Shown here: positions 42,003-54,369 of the stretch, piece after piece
How positions within the stretch are numbered: position 1 is the first letter of the stretch
How the letters are laid out: each line of letters starts with the position of its first letter
NCBI RefSeq assembly: GCF_036324505.1
Contig: NC_086361.1
Location: 7,009,828-7,073,827 of the forward strand
DNA from: Eleginops maclovinus
Lineage: Eukaryota > Chordata > Actinopteri > Perciformes > Eleginopidae
DNA: 64,000 nucleotides
Reading direction: 5' to 3'
The notes under the pieces: generated by a model
Told to the model about the DNA's origin: nothing
What the model saw: only the letters and a program-made list of their open reading frames with translations
Database searches by the model: none
Program-made: the position numbers and the translations under genes

Positions 42003-43754
42003 AAGATGGAGGGTTTTCGTCTGAAACAAGAGGAGACAAAACATGATTTCAGTTGACATATTTGTAAAATATTTGTCACCTTTTTCCAACCAAACATGAC
42101 TATCATTCATTCTCCTGCTCAAGTTAAACTTGAATATATCTAAACCTTAAACCCTAAAACTTTTTCACTTCACTTCACTGCAATGTAAAAATTATAGAAG
42201 ATGTCTGGTCCAAATGTATTTCAATTTTCCATTTGTTTTTCTTACCTTTCTTCTTTTTGCAAACCATGATGACCAGTGGGATGACATGACGAGCAGCTAT
42301 TGCTATTGCAATGACCATTGCATTTTCAGACGCATTCTCTGTTGAAAGAATAATATCAATTGGACAAGAACCATAAATACAAACAGATAAGAACAGAAGT
42401 ACAGTAACAGCGCAACAGCAGTGCATGAACACAGGAAAGTAATGATGGACAGATATGGTTTTTCCACAGTCCGGTAAAGGCCTTCCCTGATGTTAGCTCA
42501 TTTAAAAACTGTAATAGATAAATAATCAGTCTACCACTAAAACAAACAGTCCTATCTAGCACCTTAGAAGAAGGAAAATCTATGAAATGAACTGCAAATG
42601 CATCTTTCTCACACCCATTACTAACAATTCCAGTCGTACCGTTGTTGGTCCTGATATCTGCTGCGTTAAGTACTTTGACGATGTCCTCCGCACCAGAGAG
42701 CTGAAACACACATTGGTACTTCTTCCAGTCTTCAGCTAGGACTGAAAAAAGTTCCAGGTCAACACTCATCTGGAAGCATCCGTCGTGGTTGGGGAGCATC
42801 TCTCCGGGGTCCACGTTGTCATGAAGCTCCTCTCCATCTTTCCTCCAGGACATCACGGCTCTGTCCGGGTAGAAACCTGTAGCGTGGCAACTGACTGGAG
42901 AGGAGGGAGACTTCTGGGAGAGAGACACTGAGGGGAGACCTGGACATATAGAAGATGCTGACTGTCAGTTGCTTTGCTATCATGGCTATTTCACTGTAAA
43001 TTTGAGACAGAAATAAACATTGATGCAACTGCTAATCAACATCCGGTCATGCGATTCTACCTGCTCTTAACAGAGAGCTCATCCCATAGTACACATGCTC
43101 CTTCAGCAAATCTGGACAAACCATGGTGAAGAAGCAGTTATTCTGTTGAAACAGAGTTCTATTATTATCCCACTTCTGTTTTGTGAGGACTGCATGTTTT
43201 TTATGAGCAACCCCTGACTCTATCTGCAGGTCAAATGATAGGAAGTCTTCTCGATCATAACCATACCGAATATAACCTTTAAGCTCCACAGTCATCATTC
43301 CAATGACAGCCGTACATCTCCTGCCAAGTGTGGATTCCTACGAGAAGGAGAAAGACTGCAGTCATTGCTGTTACTAAATAAAAACAGCTATTAAATCAAT
43401 TCAAATAATTAAGGTTTGTTATTACATATAAGTGTTCCGATCAATGGACATTTGATGGTGTTATTTGTAGTACTAGAAAGATAAATTCACCTCCAGTGTG
43501 GTTGAAGATCTTCATAAAAATCTCAATGTTTAGTTTGAGGTGGTCTTGATGATAACGGCACTCTTGAGTGTAAAAATCCATGTATTTTGGTTGATCTTCT
43601 AATTGATTCTTCATCCCTGTTCGGGTTCCACTCTGTTAATGTTGCTGTCGTAGTTAGCAAACTCAACTCCATCAAAAACCACAACACCAACCCTCTCTGG
43701 GAAGTTTGGGACGTCAGTAGATCCAGTGTAAAAAAAAGCCCAGGGAATGTTTAA
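42003..43754 (-). pseudogene. MHC class I heavy chain pseudogene (fish U-lineage-like)
   Basis: Class I heavy chains present peptides to CD8 T cells. Exons in order: alpha1 43754-43491, alpha2 43337-43061, alpha3 42939-42640, transmembrane 42338-42246, tail 42020-42003, all with GT/AG borders and class I phase-1 joints. Alpha1 has FFYTGSTDVPNFPERVG. Alpha2 has MYGCHWND, GYIRYGYDREDFLSFDLQ and KWDNNRTLFQQNN. Alpha3 is intact with both Ig-domain Cys (VSCHATGFYPDRAV, KKYQCVFQL). It is broken in three places: an 8-T run near the start of alpha1 shifts frame, about 4 bases are missing in mid-alpha1 (near 43625), and about 2 bases are missing in alpha2 (near 43290). The membrane segment contains an unusual Arg-His pair. 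I found no leader exon upstream. U lineage is judged from the alpha3 wording. Confidence 0.85.
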
Positions 43755-45400
43755 CTGGAAGAAAAAAAATGTTTAATTTTTTTAATGATTTTGTTTTTGT
43801 TTTACTGTGTGCAGAAAGGCCCTTTTTAAAAAAGCATAATTTAATGGAAATTAGGACCCTTGTCCTCAAGGCACAGCATACAATATCTGTTACATTTAAT
43901 GAAAAGGAAAATATATGGTGGGGCAAAAGCTTCAATAAATAACTGATTGTTTGCAGAAGTCTCTGAAAAAACACAAATAATGAATGTTTCTTAAAAACAG
44001 AACATTCACATGACACATTAAGTTACTTTTAGTTCCTTTTCTTTATTGCCTTGAAACCTGTCTCTAATGATCTTTTCAACTATAAAAAAGAAAAGAGAAA
44101 ACATCAGAAACAGCTCTCCTTATGATGTTGATATAATGATGTGCAATTTAACATCATGTCATGTCATCACTGGAAACATTCCACCTGCAACTTTTCAATT
44201 CGCAGGCAAACAGAAACAGATGAAGCTGTACTCAGACTTTTTGTTAAACACAAAAAGGACTACAAACGCTGAGTCCATGTTTAAGCCTTTTCAGAAAGCT
44301 TCTTTCATGGTGCACATCATTCTTTAGACAGTCATTTTCTTTCTTATTGTTCAGACATTTGTGTCCGGGATCGCCAACCACAACAGACTCGTGGAGAGAT
44401 TTATAAAATATATGTACAGTATATGTATAATGTTCATATATGCCCTACGTCAGCATCAATTGGACACATAATGGTGTTATTAAAAATGTAGAAAGGGAAA
44501 GTATATGCTACCCTCCACTGAAAGCAGCAAACAGGAATACCAGGAAATAACTGCACACTGACCTTACCTGCGGATGTGGCATGACAGAAGCAACACTAAT
44601 AATGTATTCATTTTCTTTTGATGAGTAAAACCTAGAACTAAAGAGCTAAACTTGCATAAAGTGCCAACACTCAAGTACTTGTAGACTACTTGAGTAAAAG
44701 TATTCGGTTACATTCCACCACACTGTATAGGAATGTTAATTATGTTTATGTCATTGTTGCTTGCCTACAAACAAAATCAACTTTTCATTCCTGAAAATGA
44801 TGCAGCTTTGAGAAAATAAAAAAACATATACACTTTTTTCTAAATATTTGTTCTGTTGTTTCTATAAATATATTATGGTGGAAGAATTACAGATATTAAA
44901 GGGAAAAAAAGTGCATTATAATAAACTTTAAGTACCAACATGGAAAAAGCTCAATTCAGAAGTGACCATTTTAAATCATATTTCCCATAATATTCTGATG
45001 AAATATAATTGTCTATTTCTACTTTTTCCAATTTAGTTTTAGGCTGCACACCATTCCAATGTAAAACAGATTGTAAAGGTGTAGCACATTTCAAGTACTT
45101 GATATACCGCTCTGTTGCTGGAACCATTTATTTTATAATTGTTTGATAATTTGAAGCCATCAAACAAATATTCTAATGGGCTATAAAGTAAAATATTTTC
45201 ATCTGAAATGTACTGAAGTTGTTGTAGTAAATATGCTACAAGTAGGTTTGCCTCACAGTTGGTACTTTTGTAGATCAAACTGCGTTCTCTGTTACATGAT
45301 ATACTGCAAATATTTGTAAAAAATAAACTGTATTTTTAAGGTGTTGTTAAACCCTCGCTCCATAAAGGTCTATTATATTATGTAATTGCAGTGTCAGTAG
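43755..45400. other. intergenic, no gene recognised
   Basis: I searched for a class I leader exon on the minus strand and saw none. At 44668-44724 a phrase like ACTTGAGTAAAAGTATT resembles a common fish repeat fragment. The rest is AT-rich and uninformative. Confidence 0.4.
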
Positions 45401-45649
45401 AAAACAAGCGGATCTACATCCTTTTCTCCTCCAGGATGCTCCTGCAGTCTCGCAGCCTAAATAGGTGAGTCTCAGTGACAACGCTAATATCGCGATATTT
45501 CCTTTCAGACCTCTTGTATCTACATCAATGCAATTTTACCCAGTATATAGGAGTGGAAAAGTTCAAACAATTATTCTTAAATAGGTCTTCATCCTGTAAT
45601 AATTGTCTAAAGGAAAATAAAACCAAGCTTTTTATCTAAATAGAAACAA

Positions 45650-45845
45650 CAAGAGAGCACAGAAGGAGGCACATTTTGAAGTGGAATGCGACCTCGCGAG
45701 ATTTCAGTGAGTTTACTTGAGTAAATGCCACGTCTTAACAATAGCATCCACGCAGACACAAGTATAAGCGTTTTATCAAACGTATTGCTCGCAGGACGGA
45801 GAGTTATCCAGTGGCACAGCAGGCAGTGATATCTGACACAATCCG
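45650..45845 (+). promoter_or_regulatory. probable slc39a7 promoter and 5' UTR exon
   Basis: CTCGCGAGA at 45693-45701 matches the housekeeping CGCG promoter element (consensus TCTCGCGAGA). About 150 bases later ATCCG/GTGAGA at 45845 is a strong splice donor, and the start-codon exon has its acceptor at 46945-46946. I infer a TATA-less promoter with a short untranslated first exon ending at 45845. Confidence 0.45.
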
Positions 45846-46954
45846 GTGAGAAGTAATTGCTTGTTTTGTAATCTATGTCGCAGTCAATAATTCTGCTGCA
45901 GCAACATGTTAGCAAGTTGTTAGCTAGCTAGCCAGTAAAGCTAGCAGGCTTTCTATACAACTTGTGTGATGCGTGGTCGTTGTTTGATGAGTGGGGCTTT
46001 CATTGTTTGCAGTTATATTACATGTATTTAACACTTACAAATTTTCCGCTTCATACCAACACCCTACGAGGATGCTGCCAGTAAATAAACACGATATAAA
46101 ACAATGCAAGGTTCTAAATCAAGCTGAAAAAGATCTTTATTAAATCAGCTAACAGGGAAGGTGTCGGTATGACTGCTATTGTTATTACAACAGTATTGCA
46201 TTAACAGTTTTGCATTTCCACAACACAGCCACATTAATGTGTGAACTTAGCACAACTTTAATCTTTAATCAAATACAAGATAATTGAGTGTTTCCATTTG
46301 ATGCAATGGTGTGTTTATACGCTACAGCTGTAGTTGTCAGATGTAGTTACTTAGCAGTTTCATATTATTAACACAAAAATATTGTAGGAAATGTAAGTCA
46401 ATTATAAGCCCAAGTGATGATGTTTTATGCAGCATATAAATTCAATTAAACTAGCCCCATTTTACCAGCTCCAACATTAAAGTGATTTACAAATGAATGA
46501 ATGTGTAACACATATACCCTCGAGAACACGGTTCATTGGCTGATGATGCAATTCCTTACACTAGGAGAGATAAAACAAAATCTACTGCAGCTGTATTTTT
46601 TCATTATGCAGCGCCACGGTTACTGCACATACAAAAACAAATCAGTGCATTCAAAAGTTGCAGTAATTTAGTGCTGCAATATTTCAATGTAAACAGTTCC
46701 AGCATTTGCTACTGTTTCATTCCTGGTTCTTTGATATCACAGGGAAAAAGAGGGATTTTAGGCCCTTTTTAACCTATTGAAGAGTTGTGCAAAATAAATG
46801 CATACATTACCAGCATTCAGCTGCTAACAAGTCCAAATGTAGTATCTTGATCATAGATGTACACATGGCCTCTAAATAAAATCTTCTGACATCCTGTGTT
46901 TTTTAAATTTTTTATTCTCTCTTCTTCACTTTTCGCTTTGTCATAGGGGATAAC

Positions 46955-49900
46955 ATGGACTGTGTACGTCTGCTGGCACTGGCCGCATCTGCAGTCATCC
47001 TGTTAGCCTCCCATTCAACCACCGCTCATAGCCATTCCCATGGCGACCATGGACACGCACACTCCCACGGCCACGGGCACTCCCACGATGACCATGACGA
47101 AGTGAAGATGTTCCACGGAGCGAGCAAGTGGAGCGCCGAGGCTAACATCCCTCTGCAGGAAGAGGAGCACCACGGGCACGCTCACTCTCATGACCACGGA
47201 CATGATCACGGGCACGCTCATGATCACGGGCACGGACACGCTCATGATCATGGACACGCCCATGATCACGGACATGCACACTCTCATGATCATGGGCATG
47301 CTCATGATCACGGACATCAGGAGGAGGTTGTTCGGGTGCATAAGGAGGAAAATGGACACTTGCACTCACAGGGAGGGGATAGGGTGAAGAGAGAGGCAGA
47401 AGTAGAGAAGAGGGATACGTTGGAGCTTTGGACGCAGGTGAGGTCACTGGCTAAGCTGTGAACAATGGGTTGTCTGTCTGAAATGTTGCAAGGAATATGT
47501 GTTTTATATTAGTCTCGAGGAAAAGAGATGCAAAGCATTTTATCTAGCAGTGGTGCTGCTCAGAGTCACACTGTATGAGACCCTGTAGTAAGCAGCAGCC
47601 CTCAGGTCAGATCAGTTTCCTCCTATTCAGATACACAATTCAAGTAGGAATTTGCCAACCTTCCTGGAAAAATATTAGCATGAAGAGCGGGTTTAATATA
47701 AAAGCTGTTTCCCGGAACACAAAACTGAATTTTGGAAATGATTCCTCTTCATAGTGCTGAGCATTACATTTGGAGATTGATACCACTCTCACATCTGCTT
47801 GTTAAGGCTGCAGGAAGTCTCTCTGGCCAAGAAATAGTCTGGCACAAAACCCAGGCTCACTTTTTCCCTGTTTGAAGTTAGTTTTATGCTGTACAAATAT
47901 AAGCATCTCCTAGCTTCAGCTTTATATTTAATATATCTCATTTTATCAATACTCATCTTTTTTCACTGCAATAAACACATTTACTCTTATAATGTGAATG
48001 CTTTTAGGTACTGTGATTTAATGAAATACCCCTTAATGTTGTTCCATTATTACATACAGAATGGTATTTATATAATCATTTATTAATAAATAATTCTGCT
48101 TAATTTTGTTGTTTTACTTTTATTATTCAAGGAGAATGATATTTTTTTGTACAGCCCTGCATGTAGTTACCATTTCTTTGTTAGTTGAATTACTGTTATT
48201 GATCACTGACAAAGCACAGTACATTCAGTTTTAGCATAGATTATCCTCCCCACAGATCACAGTTCTGCTCCTTTCCCCCTCTAACTCCGGTTTTCTCATG
48301 TTGCATTGCGGTTAACTTGCAGTTTGATGAGGCTAATGCAAAGTAAATCTCTCATCCCTGTCGGCAGGCTATTGGAGCGACCCTGCTGATCAGTGCGGCC
48401 CCTTTCCTCATCCTGTTCCTGATTCCAGTTCAGTCCAACAGTGACCAGCACCAGAACCTGCTGAAGGTGCTGCTCAGCTTCGCCTCAGGTGGACTGCTGG
48501 GTGACGCCTTCCTCCACCTCATACCACACGCTTTGGGTAGGTAGTGATCGCTAGACGTAGGTTTTTAATGACTGCTCAATTGTTACTCAGTTTGATTACA
48601 CTCTCCTCTAGAAAATGTTTGCTAATTTGAGTCGAGAGGTGTGTTTTGGTGCTTTTGTGATGGAAAATATGCGTGGTGTAATAAGAGCGTAATTGCAGCG
48701 AGGTGTTTTTCAAACAAAAGAGCATGATCAACCAAACTAATGATCAACGTCATATGCAGGTCAATTTAAATTGACACACACACACACGCACTTCCACACG
48801 ACACACACAAGCTTACTAACAGTGACATAGGGACAGGCCTTTTACCTAAACACATTCCTTTCTTCAACACCCAACACAAGCATGCTACGACAGTGAAAAA
48901 AGTCCCCTCCTGATAAAGTGCTGTAGATACCCCCACTAGGCTCTTATTTGTATTCCATTGAATACACAACAGGTAAGGACATCTAAGAAACAAGCTTTTT
49001 TACTTTGCTCTTTGATCTTGTAGCTCACTATCAATCTCTTATCAGCATTCCAACCAACACTTCTGCAAACTTTACACAGATATAAACAAACAATATGAAG
49101 GCAATGACGGAAAGCAAATTGAAAACCCAGACATTGTAGCAGGATCCTCAGCCTGTCTGTTTCGATCTGAATGTCTCTTCTTGTGTGTTGTGCACAGAGC
49201 CCCACTCTCACCATGGAGAAGAAGATCTCGGACACTCGCATGCAAGTGAAGAGTCAAATGACCATGGCCACTCCCACGGTACGCAGTTACTGCTTATTCT
49301 CTGAGCGTATGTCATCAGAAGGTCTCAGTTGCAAAAATCTGTCCAAAAAAATGTACAGAAGTCAAAGAAATACCCTATTTTGACTTTATAGATGGTGACA
49401 TATACCCTTTAACTGTCAGCAGTGTATTACAATAACATGGGGCCTCAGTCAGTTTCTAACTCTGTTCATGTGTCACAGTTCTAACCTGTGTTTCCTGTCG
49501 TCTTCCTGCACAGGGGCTGCCCACGGTCACATGATGTCGGTGGGTCTGTGGGTTCTTGGTGGGATCATAGCCTTTCTGGTTGTGGAGAAGTTTGTGCGGG
49601 CACTGAAGGGAGGCCACAGCCACGGACATTCCCACGGTCACTCACATGGTACGCCAATGTTACCTGACGGAACACATTCATTGTTATATATAAAACAGTG
49701 TTTCCCACAGATCTGAAATATATTTGGGGGGGTGCAGATAACCGGACCCGGGGGGGGGGGTTGGGTGGGTGGCAGCGCATGACCGCGGGGAGGTCGCGTC
49801 GCATCACACTTTACCTTTTAAGTGTCCGCGTCTTGGGGTAATTTTTTCTGGTAAGATCTCCCTTTCTGTTTTGTTGCTTGTTAGCAGACCCTACACACGA

Positions 49901-52900
49901 TAGCAGAGCAAACAGGTACAGGAGGCGTAGAGCGAGAAGATCATTGTCCACTAGTTAATCGATCGCGGATGGCGTCGTGCTTGCGGACGGATAAAAGAAA
50001 AAAGAAAAACCTAAATGGGTCGCAAAATATACTTTGGCGGCCGTTAATTTACCTGGGCGGCCCGCCCAAGTAAAGTCTGTGTGGGAAATCCTTTAACATA
50101 TTCATAGGCAGGACTAAGTAGGGTCAGTTCTTCACACTTTATTTTGTGTATTAGCCCAAATGGCTTTAGAGATCTAAAGCCTCTTTACTTACTATTGTAA
50201 TCGTCTCGATATTCAATCTGGGCACTGAACTGTCTTGTAACATTTCCAGATGCTCCCAAGGAAAAAGACAGTGATGGAGAAGAAGAACAAAAGGAAAAGA
50301 AGAAAGAGGGGAAAAAAAGCAAAGACAAAGTGGTGCCAAGGAAAGAGGAGCCAAAGACCACAGGTGAACAACATGTAGAATCACAGATTTACTTGTGAAC
50401 CAAGAACAGTAGCTCCCTCTGCTGGTCAGACACTACCAGGTCTGAATTGGGGAGTGATAATAATGCATTATGCTTTCCTTTCGTCATGTAATTTGGCAGC
50501 TAACATGTTAAGTTTAATTAGGTTTTAATCAATGTCCTCAAACAGTCCTACTATATAATGTCACAGTTTAGTCCTATGTATAGGAACTACTTTTTCTAGT
50601 GGCATCTAAATGTTGTATGTATTTAAGGGTAAATGGGTTGTTTAATGCAAAAGCAGTTTTTATTTTACCATTGTCCTGAAAGTGATATCTCAGGAACACC
50701 TTGTATCTACTTTCTATTTGTTTTCTAGCAAGAACTGATTTGATTGTGGTGGTTAAATGTCACTGGGACTCATTTTTTCATGGGGTCATTATTATAATTG
50801 TGATGACATTTTGAACAGACATGGATGCAAACTGCATCAGCAGGCGGAGGTATACAGCCGTGATGTGGTTGTGCCAGTTTAGTAGAAGAGGGAGTGGTTT
50901 CCTGGGTCTGCAAACACATGTCGCTTTTATGACACTGTCAATCATCTACAGTGGAGCAAAAAAGTATTTAGTCAGCCACCAATTGTGCAAGTTCTCCCAT
51001 TTAAAAAGATGAGAGAGGCCTGTATTTTATTTTATTTATCATAGGTACACTTCAACTATGAGAGACAAAATGAGAAAATAAAATCCAGGAAATCACATTG
51101 TAGGATTTTTAATGAATGAATTGGTAAATTCCTCGGTAAAATAAGTATTTGGTCACCTACAAACAAGCAAGATTTCTGGCTCTCACAGACCTGTCACTTC
51201 TTCTTTAAGAGGCTCCTCTGTCCTCCACTCGTTACCTGTATTAATGGCACCTTTTTGAAGTCGTTATCAGTATAAAAGACACCTGTCCACAACCTCAAAC
51301 AGTCATACTCCAAACTCCACTATGGCCAAGACCAAAGAGCTGTCAAAGGAGACCAGAGACAACATTGTAGACCTGCACCAGGCTGGGAAAACTGAATCTG
51401 CAATAGGTAAGCAGCTTGGTGTGAAGAAATCAACTGTGGGAGCAATTATTCGAAAATGGAAGACATACAAGACCACTGCTAATCTCCCTCCATCTGGGGC
51501 TCCACGCAAGATCTCACCCCGTGGGGTCAAAATGATCACAAGAACGGTGAGCAAAAATCCCAGAACCACACGGGGGGACCTAGTGAATGACCTGCAGAGA
51601 GCTGGGACCAAAGTAACAGAGGCTACCATCAGTAACACACTACGCCGCCAGGGACTTAAATCCTGCAGTTCCAGACGTGTCCCCCTGCTTAAGCCAGTAC
51701 ATGTCCAGGCCCGTCTGAAGTTTGCTAGAGGGCATTTGGATGATCCAGAAGAGGATTGGGAGAATGTCATATGGTCAGATGAAACCAAAATAGAACTTTT
51801 TGGTAAAAACTCAAGTCGTCATGTTTGGAGGAGAAAGAATGCAGAGTTGCATCCAAAGAACACCATACCTACTGTGAAGCATGGGGGTGGAAACATCATG
51901 CTTTGGGGCTGTTTTTCTGCAAAGGGACCAGGACGACTGATCCGTGTATAGGAAAGAATGAATGGGGCCATGTATCGTGAGATTTTGAGTGAAAACCTCC
52001 TTCCATCAGCAAGGGCACTGAAGATGAAGCGTGGCTGGGTCTTTCAGCATGACAATGATCCCAAACACACCGCCAGGGCAACGAAGGAGCGGCTTCATAA
52101 GAAGCATTTCAAGGTCCTGGAGTGGCCTAGCCAGTCTCCAGATCTCAACCCCATAGAAAATCTTTGGAGGTAGTTGAAAGTCCGTGTTGCCCAGCGACAG
52201 CCCCAAAACATCACTGCTTTAGAGGAGATCTGCATGGAGGAATGGGCCAAAATACCAGCAACAGTGTGTGAAAACCTTGTGAAGACTTACAGAAAACGTT
52301 TGACCTCTGTCATTGCCAACAAAGGGTATATAACAAAGTATTGAGATGAACTTTTGTTATTGACCAAATACTTATTTTCCACAATCATTTGAAAATAATT
52401 CTTTAAAAATCCTACAATGTGATTTCCTGGATTTTTTTTCTCATTCTGTCTCTCATAGTTGAGGTATACCTATGATAAAAATGACAGGCCTCTCTCATCT
52501 TTTTAAATGCGAGAACTTGCACAATTGGTGGCTGACTAAATACTTTTTTGCCCCACTGTATATATGGAACATAAGCTTTTAATTTGCCTGCGGGGTTAAA
52601 AAATATATAGAAGTTGAAAAGTAATCTTCTTTTGGCATCACATCAGTCAGTCTGTTTGGCACAGGTATGTGAACCTTTATATGAACAACGTGTCCTCGAT
52701 CTAACAGAAAAGGGCAATATAAGTATTCCTGGACCTGTGTGTAGTGGCAGGCTGGCAGGAAACGGTGTGTTCTTATCCTTATTTCTTTATTGTCTCCTCT
52801 GACAGACATCAAGGTGTCGGGTTATCTGAACCTTGCAGCTGACTTCACACATAACTTCACTGACGGCCTGGCCATCGGAGCATCGTTCCTGGTCAGTCCT

Positions 52901-53781
52901 GCTGTTGGCGCCGTCACCACCCTCACCATCCTGCTGCACGAGGTCCCACATGAGATTGGAGACTTTGCCATCCTTGTCCAGTCTGGCTGCACCAAAAAAA
53001 AGGTAACTGACTACTCAAGCTTCGGCTTCATCTCAGAATTTGTACAACACAGACAATAGGCAGGAAGTTAATCGCCCCAGTCTTCTCTATCCCCAGTCCT
53101 CGAATAAATGGACTTTGCTGAATATATATATATACTGTATATATAATCAATTTGACCTTGTGAAATATCACAGGGATCCCCCTTTAGATAAACCACTTTG
53201 GGAAACAGGATTGTCTGATTGGTAACAATAGTGTCAAACTATCCCTCCTTGTTTTTGTCATTGGCCCAACAAATCCTATACATTCAGATTTGAGTGTCAA
53301 AACTTCAAGAAAGAGCTGTCAGCAAATTGACATTTTTGGGGTCTATACCAGTAATAGGTGTGTATTTACAGGTTACATTTTTTCACCTTTCTATGCAGAT
53401 TGATTTGTAAATAACCAGCTACATTTGTGCAATAGATTCAAAGGGGAAAAGAAGTGGTTCTGAAGAATTCTGTGGTGGTTTTGAGACTCGTAAGACATGA
53501 ATCCTCCTCTTCCTTTTTCCCATCAGGCCATGTGTCTACAGCTGCTGACCGCTCTGGGAGCTTTAGCCGGCACATCTTGCTCCCTATTGGCCGAGGGTGT
53601 GGGCGCTGCGGCGACTGCCTGGATCCTGCCGTTCACTGCCGGCGGCTTCGTTTACATCGCCACGGTGACGGTGCTCCCAGAGCTGCTAGCGGGCCGCACC
53701 AGTTTCGGCCAGTCTCTGATGGAGATTCTGGCCCTGCTGTTTGGAGTCGGAATGATGGTGCTAATCGCCGAGTACGAGTGA
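46955..53781 (+). CDS. slc39a7: zinc transporter ZIP7 (SLC39A7), complete spliced coding region
   Basis: ZIP7 moves Zn2+ from ER/Golgi stores into the cytosol. Exons: 46955-47437, 48368-48536, 49198-49278, 49514-49648, 50250-50363, 52806-53002, 53527-53781. GT/AG borders and phases agree throughout, giving 477 aa (human is about 469). Residues 1 to about 24 are a signal peptide. About 25-125 are extremely His-rich (HSHGHGH and [11 protein letters not shown] repeats). Exon 2 starts the membrane domain ([37 protein letters not shown]). Two further His clusters occur in the loop encoded by exons 3-4. Exon 5 is a Lys/Glu-rich cytosolic loop. The metal path has HNFTDG (343-348) and HEVPHEIGD (372-380), the LIV-1/ZIP signature. 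The start is the first ATG after the acceptor and gives the signal peptide. Poly(A) signals follow at 54215 and 54343. Confidence 0.96.
49696..50092. mobile_element. hAT-type MITE in slc39a7 intron 4
   Basis: It begins CAGTGTTTCCCACAGA at 49696 and ends with a near complement, TCTGTGTGGGAAA, at about 50087-50092. Those ends are typical of a common fish non-autonomous hAT element. The last few bases of the right end are mutated, so the 8-bp target duplication could not be confirmed. There is no transposase. The GC-rich interior contains a run of G. Confidence 0.7.
50949..52558 (+). mobile_element. full-length Tc1-like element in slc39a7 intron 5
   Basis: The 1610-bp element starts CAGTGGAGCAAAAAAGTATT and ends as its inverted copy ...TTTTTTGCCCCACTG, with TA on both sides (50947-50948 and 52559-52560). 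The inverted repeats extend well over 100 bases each with a few mismatches. It sits in the same orientation as slc39a7, between exons 5 and 6. The transposase frame is described separately. Confidence 0.95.
51322..52344 (+). pseudogene. Tc1-family DD34E transposase, two nonsense codons
   Basis: One 340-codon frame encodes a cut-and-paste transposase of full family length. The N-terminal paired helix-turn-helix region begins [20 protein letters not shown], followed by a second helix-turn-helix. The catalytic triad is present: Asp in [12 protein letters not shown], Asp in [10 protein letters not shown] and Glu in [14 protein letters not shown] codons at 51949-51951 (after GRLIRV) and 52171-52173 (after NLWR) interrupt an otherwise intact frame. 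The first removes the second Asp and the Glu, so this copy should be inactive. It appears fairly young, as no frameshifts were seen. Confidence 0.93.
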
Positions 53782-54214
53782 AACGCAGCAGAGTGGATGG
53801 AGAAAAGGGTCAAAAAACGGTTGGAAAAGAAATGATGCTGGTTTTAAGTAGAGTCCAATTGGATTATTGTTTGTCTTTTTTTATTGATTCTGTTTTGGGA
53901 CGAGCACCACCTAATGATGGCGAATGGATGATTTTTGTTATGTTTTTTATGGTGTTTCACGTCCTGATTTGTAACACTGTTTTTTGGGAGAGACTGAGAG
54001 CTGGAAAGAAACGTTCTGATTTAAATATTTTCTGAGGACTGCTCTCCATTAAGGGTCTCCATCTAGACAGGATGAGATATTTCTGTTCACTGGTTTCACA
54101 ATTTACTCACTGCGATCAAGAACCGGATCCTTCAGCTTCACATTTACCTGTGGCCGGTTTCCAAGAGGGGCTTTAAGTAAATTCCTCTTCCAGCACTTTT
54201 TCTGTCCCTTTGCA

Positions 54215-54220
54215 AATAAA
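54215..54220 (+). terminator. slc39a7 poly(A) signal, proximal
   Basis: AATAAA lies about 430 bases after the slc39a7 stop codon. A second AATAAA lies at 54343-54348. Either or both could be used. Confidence 0.55.
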
Positions 54221-54342
54221 ATCTACATTTCACAGTTGGGTCAGTGAAAGGTAAAGCAATGTTCGGGCTGCACTGTTCTCACTGCAGTGCTGTTTAATGT
54301 CTGTCTGGAGATGTTGAATGTTAATATTTTTACATTCCACAA

Positions 54343-54348
54343 AATAAA
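54343..54348 (+). terminator. slc39a7 poly(A) signal, distal
   Basis: A second AATAAA follows the proximal one by about 130 bases, with TG-rich sequence (TGTTGTGGG) just downstream as expected for a cleavage site. Confidence 0.5.
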
Positions 54349-54369
54349 AGTAAATGTTGTGGGTTCTAC

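Noticed and set aside
44067..44327. 86-codon plus-strand frame as an upstream class I exon
   Set aside because: Wrong strand and no signal-peptide or class I feature.
47015..47447. Minus-strand frames rich in Met-Ser-Val or Arg-Asp-His
   Set aside because: Antisense shadows of the ZIP7 histidine repeats.
51303..51788. 161-codon minus-strand frame
   Set aside because: Antisense shadow of the Tc1 transposase.
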